From JAIBAJ01 sp965284645 (GTDB lineage: Bacteria; Bacteroidota; Bacteroidia; JAIBAJ01): a stretch of 64,000 nucleotides of DNA. Both the position numbers and the translations under genes were made by a program. Shown piece after piece: positions 1-8,812 of the stretch (the first letter of the stretch is position 1; each line of letters opens with the position of its first letter). Location of the stretch: NCBI GenBank assembly GCA_965284645.1, contig OZ260106.1, positions 1,302,001 to 1,366,000 of the forward strand, read 5' to 3'. The notes beneath the pieces were generated by a model that was not told the DNA's origin, ran no database searches, and saw only the letters and a program-made list of their open reading frames with translations.

Positions 1-212
1 GCGAGTTTTAATATGTATTCTAGGTTAATGGCCAAATTCCCATTTGGAAAATACAAGGGAAAGGCCAATATAAATGCTGTTTAGCACAATTTAAGTAAAT
101 CAAAGTTGGGCATTAAAATTTTGTATTCGGGAGTATTCTGAATTTCTCATAAAGGCAGAAAATAGACTTTCAATATTCCTCTTTCGACTTACACATGGTG
201 TGCTTTTTTTCC

Positions 213-230
213 AACTGACGAAAATCAGTT
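213..230. promoter_or_regulatory. Crp/Fnr-type palindrome upstream of cbb3 operon
   Basis: The site is a perfect dyad, AACTGA, six bases, TCAGTT. The TGA-N6-TCA core is the spacing recognised by Crp/Fnr-family regulators. It lies about 43 bp before the TAnnTTTG box of ccoS, so its centre is about 65 bp before the likely transcription start, a usual place for an activator. Control by oxygen or redox state would suit a cbb3 oxidase operon, but which regulator binds is inference. Confidence 0.5.
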
Positions 231-272
231 TGCTTTCTGACTGCACTCATGATTCCCCCAAACGACCTAGGG

Positions 273-280
273 TAGTTTTG
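273..280 (+). promoter_or_regulatory. -7 box of the cco operon
   Basis: TAGTTTTG matches the Bacteroidota -7 consensus TAnnTTTG exactly and lies 23 bp before the ccoS start codon. There is no TTG about 19-20 nt upstream. That would suit a promoter that depends on an activator, such as one bound at the 213-230 palindrome. Confidence 0.45.
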
Positions 281-303
281 CCCATGCTAATCAACCCATA
301 CAA

Positions 304-477
304 ATGAGCGCATTATACTTCTTAATCGGTACAAGCCTTGTCGTAGCGGCTGGGTTTCTAGGAGCCTTCCTCTGGGCTATGACCCGTGGACAATACGAAG
401 ACGATTACACTCCGTCAGTACGTATGCTTTTTGAAAACGAAACAGCTACGAAATCTATTAATCCTAAAATTAATTAA
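304..477 (+). CDS. ccoS: cbb3-type cytochrome oxidase assembly protein CcoS
   Basis: The product is 57 residues. It has one N-terminal membrane helix (about residues 3-25, rich in L, V, A and G), then a short charged tail containing WAMTRGQYED. CcoS proteins are small single-helix factors needed to put haem and copper into CcoN, and size, topology and the aromatic/charged sequence after the helix all fit. It lies 2 bp before ccoNO, whose ATG is at 480, so the two are almost certainly co-transcribed. The start is the only ATG in frame with a sensible helix. Identification rests on short-sequence character plus strong context. Confidence 0.88.
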   Translation: MSALYFLIGTSLVVAAGFLGAFLWAMTRGQYEDDYTPSVRMLFENETATKSINPKIN

Positions 478-479
478 TC

Positions 480-2597
480 ATGGAATTAGAAAGATTCTCC
501 TATGACAATGGTATTGTCAGAAAATTCGCCTACGCCTCCGTACTATTTGGAATCGTCGGTATGCTTGCAGGTTTATACATCGCATTGCAGCTTGTGTTTC
601 CTGCTCTTAACCTCGGAATTAGTTTTACAACCTTCGGCCGACTTAGACCACTCCATACCAATGCGGTGATTTTCGCATTTGTTGGAAATGGTATTTTTAT
701 GGGGGTTTATTATTCACTGCAAAGGCTTTGCAAAGCCCGAATGTTCAGTGATTTCTTAAGTAATCTGCATTTCTGGGCCTGGCAGTTGATTATTGTATCA
801 GCTGCAATCACGCTTCCTTTAGGAATTACAACAGGAAAGGAATATGCTGAATTGGAATGGCCGATAGATATCGCCATTACACTTGTTTGGGTGGTGTTTG
901 GTGTAAATATGTTTGGAACTATCCTAACACGTCGCGAACGTCATTTATATGTGGCCGTTTGGTTTTACATAGCAACCTTTGTAACTGTTGCAGTTCTTCA
1001 CATTGTTAACTCTTTCGAAATTCCAGTTTCTCTATTTAAAAGTTACTCTTGGTATGCCGGTGTTCAGGATGCCCTTGTTCAATGGTGGTATGGACACAAT
1101 GCTGTTGCGTTCTTCCTAACTACGCCTTACTTGGGTTTGATGTATTACTTTATTCCTAAAGCAGCCAATCGCCCAGTTTATTCCTACCGTTTGTCAATCA
1201 TCCACTTCTGGGCCTTGATTTTCCTTTACATCTGGGCAGGTCCTCACCACTTGTTGTATACTGCTCTTCCTGACTGGGCTCAATCCCTTGGTACCGTTTT
1301 CTCCGTTATGCTTATTGCGCCATCTTGGGGCGGTATGATTAATGGATTGCTAACTTTAAGAGGTGCTTGGGATAAAGTAAGAGAAGATGTTACACTTAAA
1401 TTTATGGTTGTAGCAGTTACTGCCTATGGTATGGCAACTTTTGAAGGGCCTATGCTTTCTCTTAAAAATGTAAACGCTATAGCCCACTTTACTGATTGGA
1501 TTATTGCTCACGTTCACGTTGGTGCCCTTGGTTGGAATGGTTTCTTGACCTTCGGTATCCTATATTATTTGATTCCCAAAATGTTCCGTACCGAATTGTA
1601 TTCCAAAAAAATGGCCAACTGGCACTTTTGGTTGGGAACACTTGGTATTATCTTTTATGCCATTCCAATGTATTGGGCTGGTTTCATGCAAAGCTTAATG
1701 TGGAAAGAGTTTACACAAGAAGGTTTGTTGAAGTATCCTAACTTCTTGGAAACGGTTACCCAAATTATGCCAATGTATGCTGCTCGTTCTTTAGGTGGCA
1801 CCTTGTATTTGGTTGGTGTGTTTATAATGACCTACAACTTAATTAAAACCGTAGCTCAAGGTTCATTCTTGGAAAACGAACCAGCAGAAGCTCCGGCACT
1901 TCCTGCTGTTTATGTAGAGCATGGTACCGAACACTGGCACCGTTGGATTGAACGTAAACCTATCCAATTCTTAGTGTTAAGTTTGATTATGATCCTAATC
2001 GGTGGTCTGTTTGAAATGATACCTACCTTTTTGGTGAAATCCAATATTCCAACAATTGCTAGCGTAAAACCTTATACACCACTTGAATTGCAAGGTCGTG
2101 ATATTTATATCCGCGAAGGTTGCTACACCTGCCACTCCCAAATGATTCGTCCATTCCGCTCCGAAACGGCTCGTTATGGTGAATATTCCAAAGCAGGTGA
2201 ATTCGTATATGATCATCCGTTCCAATGGGGTTCGAAACGCACTGGGCCAGACTTGCATCGTGTGGGAGGCAAATATCCAGATTCCTGGCACTATAACCAT
2301 ATGATGGATCCAACAACAATGTCTCCTGGTTCAATTATGCCAACTTACCCTTGGCTGTTGGATAATGATTTAGATACTGCTTCCACCTCAGGCAAAATTA
2401 GGGCCATGCAAACGCTTGGGGTACCTTATCCTGTAGGCTTTGATGCAAAAGCGAACCAGGCTTTGATGCACCAAGCCGATAGCATTGCAGGTAACCTGAA
2501 AAAAGACGGAATAGCAACAGCTAGTAATAAGGAAATTGTGGCTCTTATAGCGTATTTACAACGCATTGGAACCGATATTAAAGGTAATAAAAAATAA
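480..2597 (+). CDS. ccoN: Fused CcoN-CcoO subunit of cbb3 cytochrome oxidase
   Basis: This 705-residue protein joins the catalytic subunit I (CcoN, about 1-480) to the membrane-anchored monohaem cytochrome CcoO (about 490-705). The CcoN part is a multi-helix haem-copper oxidase with a haem-ligand histidine at 59 (PLHTNA), WYGHNAV and GPHHLL for the CuB/haem site, and the AHVHVG motif. The CcoO part begins with one helix (KPIQFLVLSLIMILIGG) and carries a single haem c site, CYTCH, at 548-552. It reduces oxygen to water with high affinity in the inner membrane and pumps protons. The fusion is common in Bacteroidota. The ccoQ-like and ccoP genes follow directly, so the whole enzyme is encoded here. 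Confidence 0.96.
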   Translation: MELERFSYDNGIVRKFAYASVLFGIVGMLAGLYIALQLVFPALNLGISFTTFGRLRPLHTNAVIFAFVGNGIFMGVYYSLQRLCKARMFSDFLSNLHFWAWQLIIVSAAITLPLGITTGKEYAELEWPIDIAITLVWVVFGVNMFGTILTRRERHLYVAVWFYIATFVTVAVLHIVNSFEIPVSLFKSYSWYAGVQDALVQWWYGHNAVAFFLTTPYLGLMYYFIPKAANRPVYSYRLSIIHFWALIFLYIWAGPHHLLYTALPDWAQSLGTVFSVMLIAPSWGGMINGLLTLRGAWDKVREDVTLKFMVVAVTAYGMATFEGPMLSLKNVNAIAHFTDWIIAHVHVGALGWNGFLTFGILYYLIPKMFRTELYSKKMANWHFWLGTLGIIFYAIPMYWAGFMQSLMWKEFTQEGLLKYPNFLETVTQIMPMYAARSLGGTLYLVGVFIMTYNLIKTVAQGSFLENEPAEAPALPAVYVEHGTEHWHRWIERKPIQFLVLSLIMILIGGLFEMIPTFLVKSNIPTIASVKPYTPLELQGRDIYIREGCYTCHSQMIRPFRSETARYGEYSKAGEFVYDHPFQWGSKRTGPDLHRVGGKYPDSWHYNHMMDPTTMSPGSIMPTYPWLLDNDLDTASTSGKIRAMQTLGVPYPVGFDAKANQALMHQADSIAGNLKKDGIATASNKEIVALIAYLQRIGTDIKGNKK

Positions 2598-2605
2598 GCA
2601 AAGCC

Positions 2606-2770
2606 ATGAAATTCATCAACTATCTATCCAGCATAGCAGGGATTGAAATTTATCCAATGATTTCCCTCTTTATTTTCTTCACCTTCTTTTTGGGGCTTCT
2701 CTTGTTTGTTTTAAAGGCAGACAAAGATTACTTGAAAAAACTGGAGAATATTCCATTGGAAACTGAATAA
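2606..2770 (+). CDS. CcoQ-like small subunit of cbb3 oxidase
   Basis: The product is 54 residues, with a single hydrophobic stretch at about 17-39 (MISLFIFFTFFLGLLLFVLK) followed by a charged tail, KADKDYLKK. Position and size match CcoQ, a one-helix subunit that stabilises the cbb3 complex and sits between ccoO and ccoP. It starts 8 bp after ccoNO and ends 22 bp before ccoP. CcoQ sequences diverge a great deal, so the assignment rests mostly on position and topology. Confidence 0.72.
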   Translation: MKFINYLSSIAGIEIYPMISLFIFFTFFLGLLLFVLKADKDYLKKLENIPLETE

Positions 2771-2792
2771 TTAACACCTAAATCATTCAATC

Positions 2793-4010
2793 ATGAAATC
2801 AGGTAAAAATAAAATGAACCTAACCAAATGGGCAACCCCAAAAGCCTTGCTCTCCCTAGCATTAATTGCAGGCCTAAACCTCAGTGCAAGTGCTCAGGAA
2901 GCTGCAACAAAGGCTGTTGAAACGTCCAGCGTATATAGCAATCCTTTGTTTATTGGACTTTTAATTACTATACTTTTCCTTCTTGTTGTAATAATTGTCA
3001 TGGCTGATGTAGTAAAAACATCAGCCTATCACCGGGTAGAGGTAGATAAAGTAAAAAAAGAAGGGGATAATGCTAGCCTAAAATCCTTCCTAGCTCTGAT
3101 TGTTCTTGGAGGATTGTCTTTTACTGCTTCTGCCCAGGAAGCGGTTGCTCCTGCTGTTGAAAGCACATGGGACAGTTATATGGGCCTTGATGCATTTACT
3201 TTTTACTTTATGGTAATCGCTATATTGTTCGAAGTGTATGTAATTTGGAATCTTTACGGAATAATTAATGATCTTCTTGGTATAAAAGAGAAAGAAGAGG
3301 AATTGGCTAAATCTGGTGTAGTTCGTAAAAGCGTCTTTGATCAATTGAATGCATCTGTAGCTATTGAAAAGGAAGAAGATATCCTCCTCGATCACAACTA
3401 CGATGGTATCAAGGAATTAGATAACAGCTTGCCTCCTTGGTGGGTTGGAGGCTTCTATGTGACCATTATTTTCTCCGTTGTTTATTTGTTCCATTACCAT
3501 ATTTCCAAAACAGGAAAATTGATGGAAGCAGAATACAACGAACAAATGGAAGAAGGGGCAAAGGATGTTGCAGCTTTCAAGAAATCAGCCCCAGATCTTA
3601 TTGATGAAGAAAAGCTTGTTGCACTTTCTGATGCAGCAGCTTTGGAGGAAGGGAAAGCAATCTATACCGAGAACTGCCAAGCTTGTCATGGTAGACTTGG
3701 AGAAGGTGGAATGGGACCTAACCTTACAGATGATTACTGGTTACATAAAGGCGGAATAAAAGATATATACCGCTCTGTAAAATTGGGGTGGCCCGAAAAA
3801 GGAATGAAGGCTTGGGAACAAGACCTTGGTGCCAAAAAAATCCATAAAGTGGCTAGCTATATAATGTCTTTAAAAGGAACAAATCCTCCAAATGCAAAAG
3901 AAGCTCAAGGTGATTTATACACAGGTGAAGCTCCTGCACCTAAGGATAGCACTGCCACATCAGTAGATTCATCGGCAGTAAGTGCCGCTCCTGCTGAGCA
4001 GAAACAATAA
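2793..4010 (+). CDS. ccoP: Cytochrome c subunit CcoP of cbb3 oxidase
   Basis: The product is 405 residues. The cbb3 N-terminal motif is clear (LDHNYDGIKELDNSLPPWW) and is followed by a helix and one haem c site, CQACH, at 295-299, with GEGGMGPNLTD and a later methionine region for the sixth ligand. CcoP passes electrons from soluble or complex-bound cytochromes to CcoO and CcoN. Proteobacterial CcoP has two haems; one is visible here, as in other Bacteroidota. Oddly, the N-terminus contains two similar blocks, each a hydrophobic run followed by ASAQEA and AVE, at about 20-45 and 98-125. The C-terminus is rich in A, P, S and T. The ATG at 2817 is an alternative start. Confidence 0.94.
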   Translation: MKSGKNKMNLTKWATPKALLSLALIAGLNLSASAQEAATKAVETSSVYSNPLFIGLLITILFLLVVIIVMADVVKTSAYHRVEVDKVKKEGDNASLKSFLALIVLGGLSFTASAQEAVAPAVESTWDSYMGLDAFTFYFMVIAILFEVYVIWNLYGIINDLLGIKEKEEELAKSGVVRKSVFDQLNASVAIEKEEDILLDHNYDGIKELDNSLPPWWVGGFYVTIIFSVVYLFHYHISKTGKLMEAEYNEQMEEGAKDVAAFKKSAPDLIDEEKLVALSDAAALEEGKAIYTENCQACHGRLGEGGMGPNLTDDYWLHKGGIKDIYRSVKLGWPEKGMKAWEQDLGAKKIHKVASYIMSLKGTNPPNAKEAQGDLYTGEAPAPKDSTATSVDSSAVSAAPAEQKQ

Positions 4011-4027
4011 AAAAGCAATATGGCCCT

Positions 4028-4057
4028 GTGGGGTGGCATCATAACCCCACTTTTTTT
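4028..4057 (+). terminator. Intrinsic terminator after ccoP
   Basis: GTGGGGT and ACCCCAC form a 7-bp stem with a 9-nt loop, directly followed by seven Ts. It would end or weaken transcription between the oxidase structural genes and ccoG, giving more structural than assembly protein. Confidence 0.72.
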
Positions 4058-4103
4058 GAAAATTATAGGGATAGAAGTAAAAATTATAGGTAAAATATAA
4101 AAT

Positions 4104-5513
4104 ATGGAATCGAAAAATAAACCAATTGAAGATGAATCCTTTAGGGATAGCATTGGAACAATTACAAAGGAAGGTAAACGGAACTGGATCTATGCCCAAA
4201 AGCCCCATGGGAAATTGTATAACCTGCGATCTTTTGCAAGTGTTCTGTATCTGATTGTATTTTTTTCAATACCCTTTATTACATACAATGATGAACCTTT
4301 ATTCTTGTTTAATGTTCTAGAAAGGAGATTCATTTTATTCGGTGTAGGTTTTTGGCCACAAGACTTTTTCATCTTTGGAATCGGAATGCTAACCTTCATG
4401 CTTTTCGTTGTTTTATTCACGGTGGTATATGGTCGGGTATTTTGTGGTTGGGCTTGTCCCCAAACTATTTTCCTTGAGATGGTTTTCCGCCGAATCGAAT
4501 ATTGGATCGAAGGTGATGCTTCTCATCAAAAAGTGCTGGACAATAGCAAATGGACAACTGAGAAAATCCTGAAAAGGGGCTCAAAGAATATCATTTTCTT
4601 TATTCTCTCCTTTATTATTGCAAATACGTTTTTAGCCTATCTTATCGGTAAGAATGACCTTTTTAAAATTATAAATGAGCCTATTTCCATGCATGTGGGC
4701 GGGTTTATTGCCCTATTAATTTTTACTACGGTTTTCTTTGCTGTCTATTCTTGGTTCAGAGAACAAGTTTGCTTAATCGTTTGTCCTTATGGACGGCTTC
4801 AAGCAGTAATGACGGATAAAAATTCAATATTGGTTGCTTACGATTACCTAAGAGGAGAACCTCGATCTAAGTTTAAAAAGGAACAAACTAATAAGGTTGG
4901 CGATTGTATTGATTGCTTTCAATGCGTTAAGGTTTGTCCAATGGGTATCGATATTCGAAATGGTTCCCAATTGGAGTGTACAGCATGCACCGCTTGTATC
5001 GATGCTTGTGATCATATGATGGACAAGGTTGGTAAACCAAAAGGATTAATAAAATATGCGTCTGAAACAGGCATTGCTCAAGGAGAAAAGCTAAAACTTA
5101 CTCCAAGAATTATTGCCTATACCATTGTCCTTTTTGTATTGATTGGAGTATTGGTGACTTTGTTGGCTACTCGTAAGAGTGTCGATGCTACTATACTTCG
5201 CACGCCAGGTATGTTGTTCCAACAACAACCCGACAATAAAATTAGTAACCTGTACAATCTTAAGCTTATTAATAAAACACATAAAGATGTTCCTGTATTT
5301 TTGAAAATTGAAGAAGGTGGAAAAGGGGAAATAAAAATGGTAGGAAAAAATTTGGTTGTCGGCCATGAATCAAAAGCCGAAACGGAATTTTTTATTCTAA
5401 TTCCTGCTTCCGAAATTAAAGAAAGGAAAACGCAGTTGTTGATTGGAGTGTATTCCGATACCAAAAAATTGGAAACAATAAAGACAAGTTTCTTAGGACC
5501 TATATCAAATTAA
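4104..5513 (+). CDS. ccoG: CcoG/FixG/RdxA: polyferredoxin of cbb3 oxidase assembly
   Basis: This 469-residue membrane protein has about five helices and several cysteine clusters. CGWACPQTIFLEMVFRR and CLIVCPYGRLQAVMTD lie in the NapH-like membrane part. Two ferredoxin-type motifs follow (CIDCFQCVKVCP and CTACTACIDACD). A C-terminal immunoglobulin-like domain begins near 375, after the last helix. CcoG is a cupric reductase that keeps copper reduced for delivery to the CuB site of CcoN. The gene follows the ccoP terminator and precedes ccoH by 12 bp. Length and motif order match the family. Confidence 0.95.
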   Translation: MESKNKPIEDESFRDSIGTITKEGKRNWIYAQKPHGKLYNLRSFASVLYLIVFFSIPFITYNDEPLFLFNVLERRFILFGVGFWPQDFFIFGIGMLTFMLFVVLFTVVYGRVFCGWACPQTIFLEMVFRRIEYWIEGDASHQKVLDNSKWTTEKILKRGSKNIIFFILSFIIANTFLAYLIGKNDLFKIINEPISMHVGGFIALLIFTTVFFAVYSWFREQVCLIVCPYGRLQAVMTDKNSILVAYDYLRGEPRSKFKKEQTNKVGDCIDCFQCVKVCPMGIDIRNGSQLECTACTACIDACDHMMDKVGKPKGLIKYASETGIAQGEKLKLTPRIIAYTIVLFVLIGVLVTLLATRKSVDATILRTPGMLFQQQPDNKISNLYNLKLINKTHKDVPVFLKIEEGGKGEIKMVGKNLVVGHESKAETEFFILIPASEIKERKTQLLIGVYSDTKKLETIKTSFLGPISN

Positions 5514-5525
5514 AACCTTAATAGC

Positions 5526-5966
5526 ATGAAAAACTGGGGATTCAGAATTGTACTTCTATATGTTGGTTTCGTTGCCTTAATAATAACTATGGTTTCCTTG
5601 ACTATGAAAGAAAAAGTAGACTTGGTAGCCAAGGATTATTACGATCAGGAAATTAGGTATCAAAAGCGGATAGATCGAATTAACCAATCTAATTCCCTCA
5701 AATCCAATTTAACTTGGGAGGTTAAGCAAGGTAAATTGGCTCTTCAATTCCCACAAGAACTAAAAGGACAAAAAATTAAGGCCAAAGCCTTTTTCTATCG
5801 CCCTTCTGATGCAGCTCTTGACAAAACAATTGAGATCTCTGCAGATACTACATGTTCAATTGATTTATCCACTCAAAATTTAACACCAGGTTTGTATAAA
5901 CTTCAAATGGAATGGGAAGCCAATGAAGTGGCCTTTTACAACGAAGGTGTAGTTCAAATCCAATAA
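5526..5966 (+). CDS. ccoH: CcoH/FixH-family cbb3 oxidase assembly protein
   Basis: The product is 146 residues, with one N-terminal helix (about 6-28) and then the family signature KVDLVAKDYYDQEIRYQKRID. A periplasmic beta-rich domain of about 95 residues follows. FixH/CcoH binds the assembling cbb3 complex and is needed for its stability. It lies 12 bp after ccoG and 1 bp before the next gene, so the three are one unit. Confidence 0.9.
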   Translation: MKNWGFRIVLLYVGFVALIITMVSLTMKEKVDLVAKDYYDQEIRYQKRIDRINQSNSLKSNLTWEVKQGKLALQFPQELKGQKIKAKAFFYRPSDAALDKTIEISADTTCSIDLSTQNLTPGLYKLQMEWEANEVAFYNEGVVQIQ

Positions 5967-5967
5967 T

Positions 5968-6672
5968 ATGTTTCTTCTCGCTGCAATAACACTTGGATTC
6001 TTAGGAAGTTTCCATTGCGTAGGAATGTGTGGACCTATTGCGCTTAGCATTCCAATAAAACAAACATCCTTGCTAAATCGATGGTTTGGTGCCTTTCTTT
6101 ATAATGCCGGACGAATTGTTACCTATGCCATACTTGGCCTAATGTTTGGACTTATTGGTCAAGGGTTTGCCTTGGCCGGACTACAGAGTAAATTGTCAAT
6201 TTCGGTTGGAGTACTGATTTTGGTGGGCCTTGTCTTTCCTCAAATAAGCTCCAAATTGCCCCAGGGTAAACTGTACGTTGGCGTTGAATGGATTAAGGCA
6301 AAACTCAGAACGCTTTTTGGCAGCCATAGCCATAGTTCATTATTTCTAATAGGGTTGTTAAATGGCTTGCTTCCTTGTGGCTTGGTATACCTAGGTATTG
6401 CTGGTGCAATTGCTCAAGGAAACGCTGGTTATGGGGCTTTATTTATGGCAGCCTTTGGATTGGGAACCTTTCCTGCTATGATGTTGGTTACAATTATTCG
6501 CGATCAAATAAGTGTCAAGTTCCGTGAGAAGATCAGAAAAGTTGTCCCAGTGGTAGTAGGAATCACAGCTATCATGCTTATTTTGAGGGGAATGAACCTT
6601 GGTATTCCTTATATCAGTCCTTCTATTCAAATGGAAAATGGATTAACTCACCACTCCTGCTGTCATAAATAA
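5968..6672 (+). CDS. TauE/SafE-DsbD-like membrane protein of the cco cluster
   Basis: This 234-residue protein has about six helices. The N-terminal motif SFHCVGMCGPIALSIP (cysteines near residues 16 and 20) and a second motif, GLLNGLLPCGLVYLG, are typical of the family annotated as sulfite exporter TauE/SafE or DsbD-like, which routinely follows ccoGH. Its role is thought to be copper or reductant handling for the oxidase, and true sulfite export is unlikely in this setting. The C-terminus ends in HHSCCHK, a possible metal-binding tail. The start is 1 bp after ccoH stops, so translation is probably coupled. Confidence 0.85.
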   Translation: MFLLAAITLGFLGSFHCVGMCGPIALSIPIKQTSLLNRWFGAFLYNAGRIVTYAILGLMFGLIGQGFALAGLQSKLSISVGVLILVGLVFPQISSKLPQGKLYVGVEWIKAKLRTLFGSHSHSSLFLIGLLNGLLPCGLVYLGIAGAIAQGNAGYGALFMAAFGLGTFPAMMLVTIIRDQISVKFREKIRKVVPVVVGITAIMLILRGMNLGIPYISPSIQMENGLTHHSCCHK

Positions 6673-6887
6673 GAGATGAAAAGAAGTTTGATATGGATTT
6701 ATCCTATGTGGTATAAAACCTTTTCCTTTTCAAAAAGGGTAAGTAGTTGCTCCGTATTTCAAAACTAAGCATGAAAATGACCGACTGTTTACAAGGATGA
6801 ATATCGTCTTTAGCTATTTTTCTTTCTACAACTTCTAATGATGATTGTTTTTCTATTTATCATTGTTTTAAAATCCCCCAAACCTAT

Positions 6888-8246
6888 ATGAATTCATTGG
6901 TTGAAAAATACAACGTAGCGGTTCCTCGATATACGAGTTATCCAACCATGCCATTTTGGGATACCAACCCTCCCTCACAAGCTGATTGGAAACGCCTATT
7001 TAAGCAAACCTATAATCATTCTAATTTGGTCGATGGAATCAGTTTGTATATTCATCTTCCTTTTTGTGAGAGTCTTTGTACGTATTGTGGATGCAATACC
7101 CGAATCACCATCAACCATGCCGTTGAAGCTCCATATATTAAGGCAATTGTAAAGGAATGGAAGCTGTATTTGGAAGTTTTCGAAACTAAACCTTTGATTA
7201 AGGAGATTCATCTAGGTGGTGGTACCCCAACTTTTTTTTCGCCAACTAATTTGCAATATTTACTTTCAAATATACTTGAAAGTGCTGATTTGGCTCCTGA
7301 TGCCGAGTTGAGTTTTGAGGCACATCCTAATAATACGACATTCGATCATTTGCAAACCCTTGCTAGTCTTGGATTTAAAAGACTAAGCCTTGGTGTACAA
7401 GACTTTGACCCTATTGTTCAGGATGTCATTAATCGAATCCAAACAGTCGAAGATGTGAAGCGGGTTACCACTCAAGCTAGAGCCTTAGGTTACACATCCA
7501 TAAACTACGACCTAATTTATGGTCTCCCTTTTCAAACTAATGATAGTATTATCAATACCGTGTTGGAAGTAAAAGACCTCCGTCCTGATAGAATTGCTTT
7601 CTACAGTTATGCCCATGTTCCTTGGATTAAGCCTGGTCAAAGAAAATTCACCGAAGATGATTTACCTTCCGGAGAGCAAAAAAGAAAATTGTATGAACTT
7701 GGTAGAGCCTTATTAGAAGAAGCTGGATATCGAGAAGTTGGAATAGATCATTTCGCTCTAGCAAATGATTCTTTGTTTGATGCTATGCATAAGGGAAGGC
7801 TACATAGAAATTTTATGGGCTATACCACCAATACAACCAAATTGTTGGTTGGTTTAGGGGCATCTTCCATTAGTGACTCCTGGACCGGATTTGTACAAAA
7901 TGAGAAGAAGGTCGAAGATTATTATAAGCATTTGGATTCCAATGAGTTCCCTTTCTTTAAAGGCCATGAATTATCCAATGAAGATTTGATTTTAAGAAGA
8001 CATATTCTAAATCTAATGTGTAATTTCTACACCAGTTGGCAAGAAGATTTCGAATTCACACCAGCATTAGAAATCGGAATGAAAAAATTGAAGGAAATGG
8101 AAGAGGATGGTTTGGTTAAGTTAGATAAATGTTCAATTCAAGTTTTAGAAGCAGGAAAGCCCTTTTTAAGGAATATTTGTTTTGCACTAGACGCAAAAGC
8201 CGAATTACAAGAACAAAATAAACCAACTTTTAGTAAGTCGATCTAG
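6888..8246 (+). CDS. hemN: Oxygen-independent coproporphyrinogen III dehydrogenase HemN
   Basis: The product is 452 residues, the usual HemN length. It is a radical-SAM enzyme with the cluster motif CESLCTYCGC (CxxxCxxC) near residues 61-70, then GGGTPTFFSP and the SFEAHPNNTT region. It decarboxylates coproporphyrinogen III to protoporphyrinogen IX without oxygen, supplying haem when oxygen is low, which matches the neighbouring cbb3 genes. Its own 215-bp upstream gap suggests a separate promoter. The bases TCCCCCAAAC occur just before both this start codon and in the ccoS leader, a possible shared feature of weak significance. Confidence 0.95.
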   Translation: MNSLVEKYNVAVPRYTSYPTMPFWDTNPPSQADWKRLFKQTYNHSNLVDGISLYIHLPFCESLCTYCGCNTRITINHAVEAPYIKAIVKEWKLYLEVFETKPLIKEIHLGGGTPTFFSPTNLQYLLSNILESADLAPDAELSFEAHPNNTTFDHLQTLASLGFKRLSLGVQDFDPIVQDVINRIQTVEDVKRVTTQARALGYTSINYDLIYGLPFQTNDSIINTVLEVKDLRPDRIAFYSYAHVPWIKPGQRKFTEDDLPSGEQKRKLYELGRALLEEAGYREVGIDHFALANDSLFDAMHKGRLHRNFMGYTTNTTKLLVGLGASSISDSWTGFVQNEKKVEDYYKHLDSNEFPFFKGHELSNEDLILRRHILNLMCNFYTSWQEDFEFTPALEIGMKKLKEMEEDGLVKLDKCSIQVLEAGKPFLRNICFALDAKAELQEQNKPTFSKSI

Positions 8247-8321
8247 TTTTACTAAACCAAGTAGTTCATTTATGCGCTTTTCCTTTTTATCTCAAAGGTA
8301 TTTTAGTTTGATGTGTTTAGG

Positions 8322-8500
8322 TTTGGCGGGTCCCATTCGCCCTAAATTTCGTACCTGGAACTTGGCATTGGAATATGCGAATGGTCGGGCTTTCCGTTGC
8401 AAATCCTCGCGCCTTTAGCTTCGCTAAGGCCGCTGTGGGTTTTCCACTGCAATCCCTACCCGGATTACCAACCTGGCTTTGGTAGCTTTCCTAAGAGCCT
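8322..8500 (+). repeat. Intergenic palindromic element, half copy
   Basis: It opens with TTTGGCGGGTCCC and ATTCGCC. It then has GGGCTTTCCGTTGCAAATCC and, further on, GTGGGTTTTCCACTGCAATC followed by CCTACCCGG. The same blocks in the same order occur in the left half of the 472-bp element at 24196-24667 (TTGGCGGGCTCCC, GGCTTTCGGCGGTAGTCCTC, GTGGGCTACACTGC). Bases 8322 and 8500 are approximate limits. It looks like one arm of that element, so a dispersed non-coding repeat family is likely. Confidence 0.55.
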
Positions 8501-8657
8501 ATTTCCAATCAAAACTGCTTTGGAATCCCTTTTTAACCCAAATTCTAATAGGAGCTTACTTCTGGAATTAATGTGCTAACTAGTGGTTTCCAGCCTTGTA
8601 TAAAAAGGATTTTGAAAGAAAGAAGCCCCAATTGACGTACAATTTTTAATCTGGGGG

Positions 8658-8812
8658 CGGCCTTGAAATTTTTTCGTGGAAAACGAGGAAGGCTTTTGTG
8701 GGACATGGCATGTGTGGGAATGAAAATGTGTTTGACGACCGGAGGAAGGAGTTCATTTTCATTCTGTAAAAAAAGCCTTCCGTAGTTTTCCCGAAAAAAG
8801 TTCATAGCCTTG
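8658..8812. repeat. 155-bp nested inverted repeat (long hairpin)
   Basis: Three pairs of arms are nested. The outer arms are imperfect (TTTTTTCG plus GGAAAAC pairing with GTTTTCC plus CGAAAAAA). The middle arms are GGAAGGCTTTT at 8687-8697 with AAAAGCCTTCC at 8771-8781. The inner arms are GAATGAAAATG at 8718-8728 with CATTTTCATTC at 8754-8764. It could be a MITE-like or REP-like mobile hairpin, or a structured RNA. No coding sense is apparent on either strand. Confidence 0.6.

Larger units (their letters stand above)
1..303. other. Leader region upstream of ccoS
   Basis: No complete gene is visible here. Frame +1 is open from base 1 to a TAG at 82-84 (27 codons), so this could be the last part of an upstream gene, but nothing in it identifies a family. 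The rest is AT-rich leader carrying the palindrome at 213-230 and the promoter-like box at 273-280. In many Bacteroidota the copper ATPase gene ccoI lies directly before ccoS; it cannot be confirmed here. Confidence 0.4.

Noticed and set aside
6800..6887. Crp/Fnr-type site before hemN
   Set aside because: The nearest candidate (TGA-ATATCG-TCT) has only one good half and no symmetry beyond it.
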